A stretch of 21,169 bases of DNA. It comes from JAVBOJ01 sp031550755 (GTDB lineage: Bacteria > Bacillota > Clostridia > Oscillospirales > UBA929). How positions within the stretch are numbered: the stretch's first letter is position 1; each line of letters opens with the position of its first letter. The notes beneath the pieces were generated by a model, which saw nothing but the letters and a program-made list of their open reading frames with translations, was not told the DNA's origin and searched no databases. Positions 1 through 7,005 of the stretch are shown in pieces. Location: positions 1-21,169 of the forward strand of contig JAVBOJ010000104.1 of assembly GCA_031550755.1 (NCBI GenBank), read 5' to 3'. The position numbers and the translations under genes are program-made.

Positions 1-845
1 GCGGATTCATAAACAGCCTGCAGAAAAAACTTAATCCATTGTTCGTAATTGCCACCTCTGCGAACCTCGCTCAAACGGTCGTAATATTCGATACGGTTCT
101 TTTTCAAAAAGTATGAAATGTATAACGCCGGAGTGGTCAGCACGCCTTTTCCCATTAGAAACAATGTGATAAGCAGACGGCCAACTCGGCCGTTGCCATC
201 CAAGAACGGGTGTATAGTTTCAAACTGGTAATGAATCAATGCCGCACGGATTAGTACATCAAGATCATCATCACAATTCATATACTTTTCCAAATCAGAA
301 ATAGCCTGCGTCAAATCTTCCGGCGCGGGCGGTATGAACCGAGCGTTCTTCAACGTGCTGCCCTGCCCGCCGATCCAATTCTGTGAATGCCGGAACTCAC
401 CGGGATTCTTCTCCTGTCCGCGAGTGCCTTCCATCAACACAGCATGAACTTCCTTTATTAGACGATTACACAGCGGCAGTTCTTTCAGCCGGGCGATTGC
501 ATACTCAGTTGCCTTGATGTAATTAATGACTTCGGCTACGTTTCTGTTGGTGTTTTCATCAATCAGCGGATCAAGCACATCTTCCAAAGTGGCCTGTGTC
601 CCCTCAATTTGTGAGGACATCAACGCTTCCTTGCGAACGTACATAGATATAAAGAGATTGACGTTTGGAATTCGTGCAGCAATACCCTCCAGAAGCGCAA
701 GCTGTTTGTTTGCGTTCACCAACAGTGTTATCGCTTCGCTGTCCAATTCGACAAGTGGATTTGGTGGAAGCGGTGTCGGTACAAACGACCTGTATGCGGC
801 TTCTCCTGAAAGATTGGTTTTGTATTTACCGGCTCTGTCCGTCAT
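1..845 (-). CDS. Fic family protein (AMP-transferase type), 3' end beyond window
   Basis: I translated the minus strand directly: an open frame runs from ATG at 845 to the left edge, giving 281 residues. The Fic core motif HPFLDGNGR lies at residues 212-220, with H212 the expected catalytic His and the following N/GR loop expected to bind the nucleotide phosphates. A class II autoinhibitory motif S-x-x-x-E-G sits upstream at residues 77-82 (SSQIEG), with E81 the predicted inhibitory Glu. Fic enzymes of this type usually move AMP from ATP onto a target hydroxyl; the inhibitory helix keeps them off until activated. Related stand-alone proteins are about 370 residues, often with a C-terminal winged helix, so roughly a quarter is probably missing off the edge. 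The start is chosen because it is the first ATG behind a G-rich stretch and downstream of a clear promoter. No partner antitoxin gene is visible. GC content is clearly lower than in the genes to the right, which could mean acquisition. The target is unknown. Confidence 0.9.
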   Translation of the reverse strand, partial: MTDRAGKYKTNLSGEAAYRSFVPTPLPPNPLVELDSEAITLLVNANKQLALLEGIAARIPNVNLFISMYVRKEALMSSQIEGTQATLEDVLDPLIDENTNRNVAEVINYIKATEYAIARLKELPLCNRLIKEVHAVLMEGTRGQEKNPGEFRHSQNWIGGQGSTLKNARFIPPAPEDLTQAISDLEKYMNCDDDLDVLIRAALIHYQFETIHPFLDGNGRVGRLLITLFLMGKGVLTTPALYISYFLKKNRIEYYDRLSEVRRGGNYEQWIKFFLQAVYES

Positions 846-886
846 AAAAATTGTGCCCCCAAAATGAAATGTTAATTATGGATAGC

Positions 887-915
887 ACTATAGCATTTTT
901 ATTTTACTTTGTCAA
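887..915 (-). promoter_or_regulatory. Sigma-A type promoter of the Fic gene
   Basis: Read on the minus strand there is TTGACA (910-915), a 17-nt spacer, and TATAGT (887-892). That is a perfect -35 box and a five-of-six -10 box at ideal spacing. Transcription would begin near 880 and leave a leader of about 35 nt before the ATG at 845. This is seen directly in the sequence; activity is inferred. Confidence 0.8.
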
Positions 916-1112
916 CCCAAAATAAAATAACAGGTTCGATACAATTTCCGTCCCTTTTGTCCGTTTTGTCCCCCGCAGCACACACTCACGCGCTTTTGTA
1001 CAACCGCGCGAGCTCGGCCTTTGACATGCTCACCACGCGCACGGTCGGGTCGTCCAAAGTGGCTAAAGGTCGGTATGCGCCGGGGTTGTCAGTTTGATGG
1101 TACAAGGCTGGC

Positions 1113-1238
1113 TCATTTCACGATACCGTATTTCGCGTTGAATCCCGCCATCGCTTCATCAAAGTCAATGAGCGGTTCGCCCCTTTGAATCGACTCCTGT
1201 GCTTCCCATAATTTTTCGTAGACCTCCAGCTTTGCCAT
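1113..1238 (-). pseudogene. Possible C-terminal remnant of an antitoxin-like protein
   Basis: The minus strand encodes 41 residues from an ATG at 1238 to a stop at 1113, beginning MAKLEVYEKLWEAQ and ending NAKYGIVK. The pattern of a helical segment with repeated acidic residues, then a short segment ending in KYGI, resembles the C-terminal tails of Phd/YefM-type (prevent-host-death) antitoxins in Firmicutes. The N-terminal DNA-binding part is absent; sequence upstream passes into unrelated DUF11-like coding. There is no convincing ribosome site. I treat it as a fragment, not a gene. The family assignment is from memory of the tail pattern and is weak. Confidence 0.3.
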
Positions 1239-1245
1239 GCGGCGC

Positions 1246-1510
1246 TCATATGCTGCCTGCAATGGTGCCCGTCTTAAAGAGCGTGAAACGCAAAAGTACC
1301 GTAAAGCCGATGTCTGCCCAGATTGCCCCGATGGGGTCTGCTCCGGTGGCGATACCCTGTACCAGTATCGCGCAAAGTGACCTCGATGGCCTGCCCCGCA
1401 ATGCCGTAGGAAACGGTTTTGTCGTTAAGTGTGACGGAGCCGGAAACGAGCTTCACGCCCGCCGGGAGGACATCGGAAAGAATGACATTTTCCCATGCTG
1501 CCGTGCGTCT
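1246..1510 (-). pseudogene. Frameshifted DUF11-type surface-protein fragment
   Basis: On the minus strand, about 1501-1355 encodes a stretch containing ENVILSDVLPAGVKLVSG followed by SVTLNDKTV. This is the hallmark core of a DUF11 (conserved repeat) domain, where the phrase D-x-L-P-A-G precedes a beta strand. The reading then shifts frame: about 1352-1246 continues as a plausible DUF11 tail, including GFTVLLRFTL, and ends in a stop at 1246. There is no start, signal peptide or full-length frame. It is a decayed fragment of the protein class represented intact at the right end of this window, though from a different subtype, since that protein lacks the LPAG phrase. Confidence 0.55.
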
Positions 1511-1565
1511 GCACCGTTTTCCACTCCGACCGGAGAACAAACCTAGAACCGTACCGGTTCTAGGT

Positions 1566-1604
1566 ATCAGGCTGTCAAAAAACAAAGTTTTTTGACAGCC
1601 TGAT
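1566..1604. repeat. 18-bp perfect inverted repeat, 3-nt loop
   Basis: The arms ATCAGGCTGTCAAAAAAC and GTTTTTTGACAGCCTGAT pair without mismatch around AAA. The A and T runs inside the arms mean a terminator-like U tract is present for transcripts crossing in either direction. It begins directly after the first boundary palindrome. Confidence 0.8.
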
Positions 1605-1649
1605 GTCGCTGCGGCGGGACTCCGTGCAGCGAAAAGCTGCACTCAACGC

Positions 1650-1677
1650 GAACAGGAGGGGAAAACCCCTCCTGTTC
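1650..1677. repeat. 12-bp perfect inverted repeat, AAAA loop
   Basis: GAACAGGAGGGG and CCCCTCCTGTTC pair perfectly around AAAA. The RNA hairpin would be very stable. It is preceded at 1624-1642 by a smaller hairpin (GTGCAGC-GAAAA-GCTGCAC). Neither is followed by a strong T run on the plus strand. Confidence 0.75.
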
Positions 1678-1740
1678 ACACTTTTCCTCCCCACTTGGCT
1701 CATATACCGAGGCCGAAGGAAACCTTTTCGACAGGCTGCA

Positions 1741-1770
1741 ACCTAGAGCCGTACCGGTTCTAGGTTTTTT
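1741..1770 (+). terminator. Palindrome followed by T run (terminator-like)
   Basis: The second boundary palindrome (11-bp arms, loop TAC, one G-U pair) is followed immediately by a run of Ts through 1770. That matches the form of an intrinsic terminator reading rightwards. No intact plus-strand gene lies upstream, so it may be part of the repeat block or insulate the lyase gene from read-through. Confidence 0.5.
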
Positions 1771-2130
1771 GATTTTCGGGGGAAGAAATGAACAAAGCTC
1801 CATGTTCGTTTTGTTACGCCGGAACGTCAGAAAAACGTTTAAAAAACAGATGGAAGACAAATTTCGAACTTTTTTGCTTGCTTCCGCATACGACATATGA
1901 TACATTGTACTCGGATCATTGACAATTGGAGAAGGGGTGTGTGGCTTGGTAAAATCAAAAAAATTCACATAGAAAGAAAGGGGGGAATGAATCCGCTCCG
2001 CGAATTGTTACACGCCTCAACATCAAATGGTACGGATCATCCGGTCTGTCATTGATATAGAGACATGATGTTCGGGACGTAGCCGAGTGGCTTGGCTATC
2101 TATACATATAAAAAGGAAGGAAGAAGAAAA
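1771..2130 (+). promoter_or_regulatory. Leader region of the lyase gene; weak promoter candidates
   Basis: This stretch is AT-rich at its left half and must hold the promoter for the lyase gene. The best candidates I can see are TTGCTT (1874-1879), 16 nt, TATGAT (1896-1901), and TTGGAG (1927-1932), 17 nt, TAAAAT (1950-1955); neither is strong. A 22-codon open frame at 1987-2055 starts with ATG five or so bases after a purine-rich GGGGG run and could be a leader peptide, but nothing else supports it. The ribosome site AAGGAAGGAAG lies at about 2113-2124, ahead of the ATG at 2131. Confidence 0.35.
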
Positions 2131-5100
2131 ATGCGAAAGATTCTGAGAAAAGCGCTTTCCCTTTCCCTCGCCATTGCGTTATGCCTTTCCCTGTTTGCCT
2201 TCAGCGCGCCGTCCTCCGCCGCGGCCAGCGAAGACAGTTTGCTGGAGGATTTGGGTCGCGGCCTTGTCGTCGCCCAAACCGCGAACGGCATGTTCCTGTC
2301 TTGGCGTTTTTTGGGAACCGAGCCCAACGGTCTCTCCTTTAACATTTACCGTCAAGACGTCGGCGGCGATTGGGCTCTGATCGACACTGTGGAACCCAGA
2401 GACGTGATGCCCGAAAGCGATTACGACACCAACCCGGGCGTTGTCAAGCTGGACTCCACCCCCACCAACTATACCGACCCGAACGGCGTCCTCTCTTCCC
2501 TCTATGAAGTCGCCCCGGTCATCGACGGAGCCGAAGGCGAAAGACAGGGCATGTGCGTGCCCGTCCTGTCCGCTCTGGCGGGCGGATCCGGACAAGCAGG
2601 CAGAGGCGCGGTTCACTACATACCTCTGAAAGTTCCCGCCGCCGTACCCATGGCGCAATTTGAATATCACGGCGAAATCTTCGGTGCCGGAGCGCGCTCG
2701 AGCAACTACAACGGCCCCTATGACCAGAACCTGCTCACCGGGGCTCTCGCCAGCGGCGCCGTCGGCCCCAACACCGGTATCTTCACCGCCTATGTCAACG
2801 GCCTCAACGGCCTGACGATCACCCAGGCCAATTTGGACTCGTGGGTCACAAAGCTGCGGACTTACACCGGCGATGCCACTTGGGCCCTTACAACCCCCTT
2901 CAGCGGCCCGGCCGTGATGTCCGAAGCGCTGTACAACGAGCTGAAGGCCAAATACATGGAGTATTACTTCGGTCTGTACAATGCCGGCGGCAAATATTGC
3001 TGGGAAATCGTGGATATGGATCTGCTCCGTGAGTTCCGCGTGGCCTATGAAAACGCCGACGGAACCCTAGAGGACGGCAGCCCCGTCACCGCCGCCAAGC
3101 TGTCCGATTGGGTCAGCAGACTGAACGCCTACAACACGACGCCCAACAACCTCGGCGTCGCCACCTATGACAAAAACGCCGTAGGCTACGTGGCCTGGGC
3201 GCCCACACAAGCCCTCGGCAATGTCGGCGAAGGCACGGCCAATCTCGTCACCAAGGCCCTGTACCAAGAGCTGGAAGCCGAGTTCATCAAATACGTCGAG
3301 AATCTGGACGAAGGCACCAAGCTTCCCTATTCCGTCAACACCACCGACCCGGCGAATCCGTTTGTGAGAACCGCCATGAGCAGCGCATACTCCACCTCGG
3401 ACATGACCACGGCGGACTTTGACGGCGACGGCGAATATGAGATCGTCCTCATGTGGAAGTCCTCCAACCAGGACCCCATGAACTCCGAGCCGCTGAACGC
3501 CGGCAACTCCACCACCACCGCCCCCGTGTACATCGACGTCTACAAGCTGGACGGCACCCTGCTGTTCCGTGTTGACCTCGGTTACAACGTCAGAGCCACC
3601 AACGGCCACGAGACCATGATGTTCGCGCAGGACTTTGACGGCGACGGCGTGGGCGAGCTCATGCTCAAGACCGGCGCCGGCTCCCGTAGCGGCAACTGGG
3701 ACGCGGAATCCAACGCGGTCGTCTTTGAAGACACGCTGGCCACCGTGGTCGGCGGCGCGGCCGGCCTCGAGGCCACCACGCCCAAGTTCATCGAGTATTT
3801 CCAGACCGGCAACACCGCCAAGCTCGACGAGCGTTGGTCGCTCCTCAACAGCTTCACCATCTCCTACCGCAGCCCGATGCAGGGCAACGGCAACGACGGC
3901 GTCAACGACGCCGATATCAAGCGCTGGATCAAGACCTATCACGTCGGCCCGATCGGTCCCGCGCCCGACGGCGAATTCTTCACCGCCTTCAAATATGACG
4001 CCGGCACCGGCAAGGGCTACATCGTGGACTCCGCCGCCTATCCGCACCCCTATCAGGGCAGCAAATATCTGGTGGACACGTACGGCGAGCAAGGCGTGGT
4101 CAAAAACTGGGCCATGACCCCCAACTCGCAGCGCGGCAACTACTCTTACCTGGCCTTCCCTCACACCAGCACCCTGTATGATCCCGAAGGCTACAAGGCG
4201 CAGTTTATGGACCCGCGTGAGGCCTACTGGCTTGACGTGAACCCCTGGATGGCCGCCGTATGGGGCGACGCGCAGGGCAACCGCGCCAGCCGCTATGTCG
4301 GCGCCGTGGCCTCCCTTGACGGCGACAGATGGTACGCCATTTCTGAGCGCGGCTATTATGCCCGCACCACCTTTGCCGCCTTCTTCATCAACAGCGACCA
4401 CAAGGTGGAGCTTTTCTCCACCTTCGATTCCGACGATTCTGCCTATTGGTCTCTGGGCGGAGAAGCCTACGACTACCGGAACAAAGGCAACCATCAGCTC
4501 TCCTCCGGTGACCTCGACGGCGACGGCAAGGACGAAATCGTCATGAGGGCAATGACTCTCGGCTATGACGAGGAATCGGGCAAAATCCTGCCCATCTGCA
4601 TCATCGGCGACATGGTGCCCGTCTCGGACAACTACGACCCGATCAACGGACTGAACAGAGCGCCGGTGCGCGGCACAAACTTTGTCGAAGCGTACCGCAA
4701 CGTCGCTTCGAGTGAATGGTCCCCCCTCCGCCACGGCGACTACTCGGAGCTGCTCCCCGTGGACAAAACCAACGCCATCCGCTTCCACGGCCCGAGCGAA
4801 GAGCATCTGTATGACAACATCCGCACCGGCGAGCAGTTCGGCTGGATTGCCGGCCTGACCCTGCACGATCCGATGAAGGGCAGCACCGACCTCGACGCGC
4901 CCAGAAACGTCAATGATCCCGACAGAAACTCCCTTGTCTACGGCGTGTACGCCGGCCGCGACGAAGGCGGCACGGTCGCCGGCAACTTTACCAACCGCTT
5001 CCCCGGTGCGCAGGGCGGCAGCGTGGCCGGTGACCCCGGCGTCGTCAGAAGCCTGTCCACCGGCGAAGTGCTGACCAAGGACGGCAATCCGTACGACGGC

Positions 5101-6003
5101 GTTGACCGCAGCAACCTGCTCAACACGGTGGCGCAGGGTCTGCCGCGTGCGTTCGCCATCTGGTTCGGCGGCGGCCTGACCCATATGATCCTCAGCGGCG
5201 CCAACATCCAGTCGGTCAACCAGGATACCCTGGTGGCCTCCAACTGGCTCCAGACCGGTCTGACCGGCAGCGGCGACAGACTGACCTTCAAGGCCGACCT
5301 CTTGGGCGACTGGCGCGAAGAGCTGGTGTACCGTTCCGGCTCCGGCAACAGCCAGAGACTGGCCGTTGTCACCTCCCTGATCCCGACCGAGTACGGCGTC
5401 CGCGCCCTGATGCACGACCTGTTCTATCGCCAGAGCGTGGCCAATCAGAACGGCGCTTACAACTCTCCGGGCTACGCCAGCTTCTACCTCGGCGACGAGG
5501 CCTCCCTGCCCGGGCAGGAAGCCGTCACCGTTGAGCAGTACAATGCCGACATCGCCGCGCTGGCGGCGCTGATCGCCGAGGCCGAAATCGCGCTGCAGGG
5601 CAGCTACACCGCCGACACCTACGCCGCGTTGCAGGCCGCCTATGACGCCGCCGTGGCCGTGATGGAAAACATTGACAACGCCCGCCTGTCCGAAGTGAAC
5701 GCGGCGGCCGACGCCCTGCGCACGGCGCTGGACAATCTGGTCAAAAAAGCCACCATCATGAAAATTGACGGCGGCGGACTGCGCAGCGTCAAGAAGGGCA
5801 AAACCCTGACTCTGAAAACCATTTACGACGGCGAACTGCCGCTGAGCTGGGTTGTCCTGACGCCCGCCAACATCTCCATCAAGGTCAATGACGATTTCAG
5901 CGTCACCGTCACCGGCCTCAAAGCCGGCACCGCGATGCTGGCCGTCAAGACGACCGACGGCAGCAATATCACGACCACGATTACGATTTCGGTCACCAAC
6001 TGA
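2131..6003 (+). CDS. Secreted rhamnogalacturonan lyase, family PL11, with FIVAR and Big_2 tail
   Basis: This enzyme should cleave the rhamnose-galacturonic acid backbone of pectin by beta-elimination outside the cell. The ATG at 2131 follows a purine-rich ribosome site and gives 1290 residues; an in-frame TTG at 2092 has no such site. Residues 1-32 form a signal peptide (basic start, hydrophobic core, SSAAA). Residues about 36-170 are the PL11 N-terminal beta domain (LGRGLVVAQ, FNIYR). Residues about 173-410 are an insertion not expected in the family. The eight-bladed propeller follows, with calcium-type repeats DFDGDG at 429-434, DFDGDG near 507 and DLDGDG near 795, and the family-typical phrases LLGDWREELVYRS and RALMHDLFYR near the C-terminal side. 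A helical FIVAR-like segment covers about 1135-1210 and a Big_2 Ig-like domain about 1210-1290. There is no sortase or S-layer anchor, so it is probably released or held by its accessory domains. YesW/YesX-type enzymes are about 600 residues, so this is twice the usual size. It stands alone between a hairpin block and a terminator. Confidence 0.9.
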   Translation: MRKILRKALSLSLAIALCLSLFAFSAPSSAAASEDSLLEDLGRGLVVAQTANGMFLSWRFLGTEPNGLSFNIYRQDVGGDWALIDTVEPRDVMPESDYDTNPGVVKLDSTPTNYTDPNGVLSSLYEVAPVIDGAEGERQGMCVPVLSALAGGSGQAGRGAVHYIPLKVPAAVPMAQFEYHGEIFGAGARSSNYNGPYDQNLLTGALASGAVGPNTGIFTAYVNGLNGLTITQANLDSWVTKLRTYTGDATWALTTPFSGPAVMSEALYNELKAKYMEYYFGLYNAGGKYCWEIVDMDLLREFRVAYENADGTLEDGSPVTAAKLSDWVSRLNAYNTTPNNLGVATYDKNAVGYVAWAPTQALGNVGEGTANLVTKALYQELEAEFIKYVENLDEGTKLPYSVNTTDPANPFVRTAMSSAYSTSDMTTADFDGDGEYEIVLMWKSSNQDPMNSEPLNAGNSTTTAPVYIDVYKLDGTLLFRVDLGYNVRATNGHETMMFAQDFDGDGVGELMLKTGAGSRSGNWDAESNAVVFEDTLATVVGGAAGLEATTPKFIEYFQTGNTAKLDERWSLLNSFTISYRSPMQGNGNDGVNDADIKRWIKTYHVGPIGPAPDGEFFTAFKYDAGTGKGYIVDSAAYPHPYQGSKYLVDTYGEQGVVKNWAMTPNSQRGNYSYLAFPHTSTLYDPEGYKAQFMDPREAYWLDVNPWMAAVWGDAQGNRASRYVGAVASLDGDRWYAISERGYYARTTFAAFFINSDHKVELFSTFDSDDSAYWSLGGEAYDYRNKGNHQLSSGDLDGDGKDEIVMRAMTLGYDEESGKILPICIIGDMVPVSDNYDPINGLNRAPVRGTNFVEAYRNVASSEWSPLRHGDYSELLPVDKTNAIRFHGPSEEHLYDNIRTGEQFGWIAGLTLHDPMKGSTDLDAPRNVNDPDRNSLVYGVYAGRDEGGTVAGNFTNRFPGAQGGSVAGDPGVVRSLSTGEVLTKDGNPYDGVDRSNLLNTVAQGLPRAFAIWFGGGLTHMILSGANIQSVNQDTLVASNWLQTGLTGSGDRLTFKADLLGDWREELVYRSGSGNSQRLAVVTSLIPTEYGVRALMHDLFYRQSVANQNGAYNSPGYASFYLGDEASLPGQEAVTVEQYNADIAALAALIAEAEIALQGSYTADTYAALQAAYDAAVAVMENIDNARLSEVNAAADALRTALDNLVKKATIMKIDGGGLRSVKKGKTLTLKTIYDGELPLSWVVLTPANISIKVNDDFSVTVTGLKAGTAMLAVKTTDGSNITTTITISVTN
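2815..3306 (+). repeat. Divergent internal duplication inside the PL11 insertion
   Basis: Two copies of one pattern occur in the inserted segment. Copy 1 (residues about 229-282) has T-x-A-x-L-x-x-W-V-x-x-L-x-x-Y, then ALYNELKAKYMEYY. Copy 2 (residues about 318-392) has T-A-A-x-L-x-x-W-V-x-x-L-x-x-Y, then ALYQELEAEFIKYV. The similarity is at protein level only. Both copies look helical. No known domain is recognised. Confidence 0.6.
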
Positions 6004-6037
6004 TTTTCCATAGCACAGACCCATGCCACATCGGGAG

Positions 6038-6077
6038 GCCCTCAAGGATTTTTATCCTTGAGGGCTTCTCTTTTTCT
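6038..6077 (+). terminator. Intrinsic terminator after the lyase gene
   Basis: GCCCTCAAGGAT (6038-6049) and ATCCTTGAGGGC (6054-6065) form a perfect 12-bp stem with a TTTT loop, followed by TTCTCTTTTTCT. It lies 35 bp after the lyase stop and directly before the next promoter. Confidence 0.92.
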
Positions 6078-6080
6078 GTC

Positions 6081-6109
6081 TTGCGCCGGGAGCTGTTGGA
6101 TGATATAAT
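6081..6109 (+). promoter_or_regulatory. Sigma-A promoter of the methyltransferase-ECF-pgsA operon
   Basis: TTGCGC (6081-6086), a 17-nt spacer, and a perfect TATAAT (6104-6109) preceded by TG at 6101-6102, which makes an extended -10 element. Transcription would start near 6116, giving a leader of only about 25 nt before the ATG at 6142. It follows directly on the previous terminator. Confidence 0.85.
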
Positions 6110-6141
6110 ATGACGATACAAAACTAGGAGGCATGTGCGGT

Positions 6142-7005
6142 ATGTGGGTATCCGGCGACTGGCGCGACTTTGAGCTGCTGGACTGTTCCGCGGGGCAGCG
6201 TCTGGAGCGCTGGGGCAAGCATAGTCTGGTGCGGCCTGACCCACAGGTCATTTGGGACACGCCCCGGCGGCATCCCCTCTGGCAAAAGCCCGACGCGCGC
6301 TATCTGCGCTCGGCGGAGGGCGGCGGCCGCTGGCAGAACCATTCCCTGCCCGAACGGTGGGAAATCTCCTACCGTACCCTCCGGTTTTTTGTACGCCCCA
6401 CCAATTTCAAGCACACCGGGCTGTTTCCCGAGCAGGCGGTCAACTGGGACGCGCTCGCCGCGCTCATCCGCGACGCCGGGCGGCCGGTCAGCGTCCTCAA
6501 TCTGTTTGCCTACACCGGCGGAGCCACGCTGACTTGCGCCGAGGCCGGCGCGGAGGTCTGCCATGTGGACGCCGCGCGCGGCATGGTGAACTGGGCGCGG
6601 GAAAACGCGGAACTTTCCGGTCTGGCGGCGCGTCCTATCCGTTGGATCGTGGACGACTGCCGCGAGTTTGCCGGGCGGGAGATCCGCCGCGGCCGGAAAT
6701 ATGATCTGATTGTCATGGACCCGCCCTCTTACGGGCGCGGTGCCGGCGGCGAGGTCTGGAAGATCGAGGATGATCTCTACGGATTTTTGTCGCTCTGCGC
6801 CGAGCTGCTCTCCGAGCGCCCGCTGGGTGTGTTTCTCAACTCCTATACCACGGGGCTTGCCCCCGGCGTCCTCACCTACCTGCTGGACAGCGTTTTCTCC
6901 GCCCGCTTCGGCGGACGCGCACTGTCGGAGGAACTCGGTCTGCCGGTGTCGGAGGGCCGCAAACTTTTACCGTGTGGAGCGACCGGACGATGGATGCCAT
7001 ACTGA
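6142..7005 (+). CDS. Class I SAM-dependent methyltransferase, RlmI-like (COG1092 type)
   Basis: The 287-residue product has the SAM-binding motif VLNLFAYTGG at 118-127 and motif IV DPPSYGRG at 193-200, both typical of the PF10672 / RlmI-RlmK group of RNA methyltransferases. The usual N-terminal PUA domain of RlmI is absent, and where RlmI has a Cys-containing catalytic loop this protein has LNSYTTGL with no cysteine. It is therefore unlikely to be a cytosine-C5 enzyme; the DPPSY motif would suit an amino-nitrogen methyl acceptor, but the substrate is unknown. The start is set at 6142 because AGGAGG (6126-6131) lies 10 nt before it; an in-frame ATG at 6133 would be only 1 nt from that site. 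It is the first gene of the long operon and overlaps ecfA1 by 16 bp. Confidence 0.85.
   Translation: MWVSGDWRDFELLDCSAGQRLERWGKHSLVRPDPQVIWDTPRRHPLWQKPDARYLRSAEGGGRWQNHSLPERWEISYRTLRFFVRPTNFKHTGLFPEQAVNWDALAALIRDAGRPVSVLNLFAYTGGATLTCAEAGAEVCHVDAARGMVNWARENAELSGLAARPIRWIVDDCREFAGREIRRGRKYDLIVMDPPSYGRGAGGEVWKIEDDLYGFLSLCAELLSERPLGVFLNSYTTGLAPGVLTYLLDSVFSARFGGRALSEELGLPVSEGRKLLPCGATGRWMPY

Larger units (their letters stand above)
916..1540. other. Gene-poor stretch with decayed coding remnants
   Basis: No intact gene is convincing here. The only protein-like signals are on the minus strand and are short or frame-broken; the two best are listed separately. A third lies at about 986-1110: an open stretch ending with the residues MSKAELARLYKSA and a stop at 986-988. 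It reads like the natural C-terminus of a protein but has no credible start or ribosome site, and I do not recognise the family. Plus-strand open frames here lack ribosome sites and protein-like composition. Confidence 0.5.
1541..1770. repeat. Compound hairpin repeat bounded by two palindromes 200 bp apart
   Basis: Two near-identical 25-bp palindromes with 11-bp arms bracket this block: ACCTAGAACCG-TAC-CGGTTCTAGGT at 1541-1565, and the same with one A-to-G change in the left arm at 1741-1765, which still pairs as G-U in RNA. Between them lie an 18-bp perfect inverted repeat (1566-1604), a 7-bp one (1624-1642) and a 12-bp one (1650-1677). The heptamer CAGGCTG occurs just inside both ends. The block encodes no protein. 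It looks like a non-autonomous mobile element or dispersed intergenic repeat, or a transcription-stopping cassette, but whether other copies exist cannot be seen here. Confidence 0.7.

Noticed and set aside
526..867. Plus-strand 113-codon frame at the left end
   Set aside because: It lies opposite the Fic gene, whose motifs are unmistakable, and has no ribosome site.
1567..1968. Minus-strand 133-codon open frame across the hairpin block
   Set aside because: It reads through perfect inverted repeats, has no domain or ribosome site and looks like a spurious translation of repeat DNA.
2075..2100. A tRNA-like 5' piece (GTAGCCGAGTGGC) resembling the D-arm of a class II tRNA
   Set aside because: No matching acceptor, anticodon or T arm follows; the sequence passes at once into the lyase ribosome site. 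Probably chance or a very short remnant.
3067..6045. A 992-codon open frame on the minus strand opposite the lyase gene
   Set aside because: It is a by-product of GC-rich codon use on the real gene: its product is a low-complexity string rich in Gly, Val, Ala and His with no ribosome site or domain, while the plus strand encodes a clear PL11 enzyme.
6133..6141. ATG at 6133 as the methyltransferase start
   Set aside because: The AGGAGG site ends only one base before it, too close for initiation; the ATG at 6142 has workable spacing.
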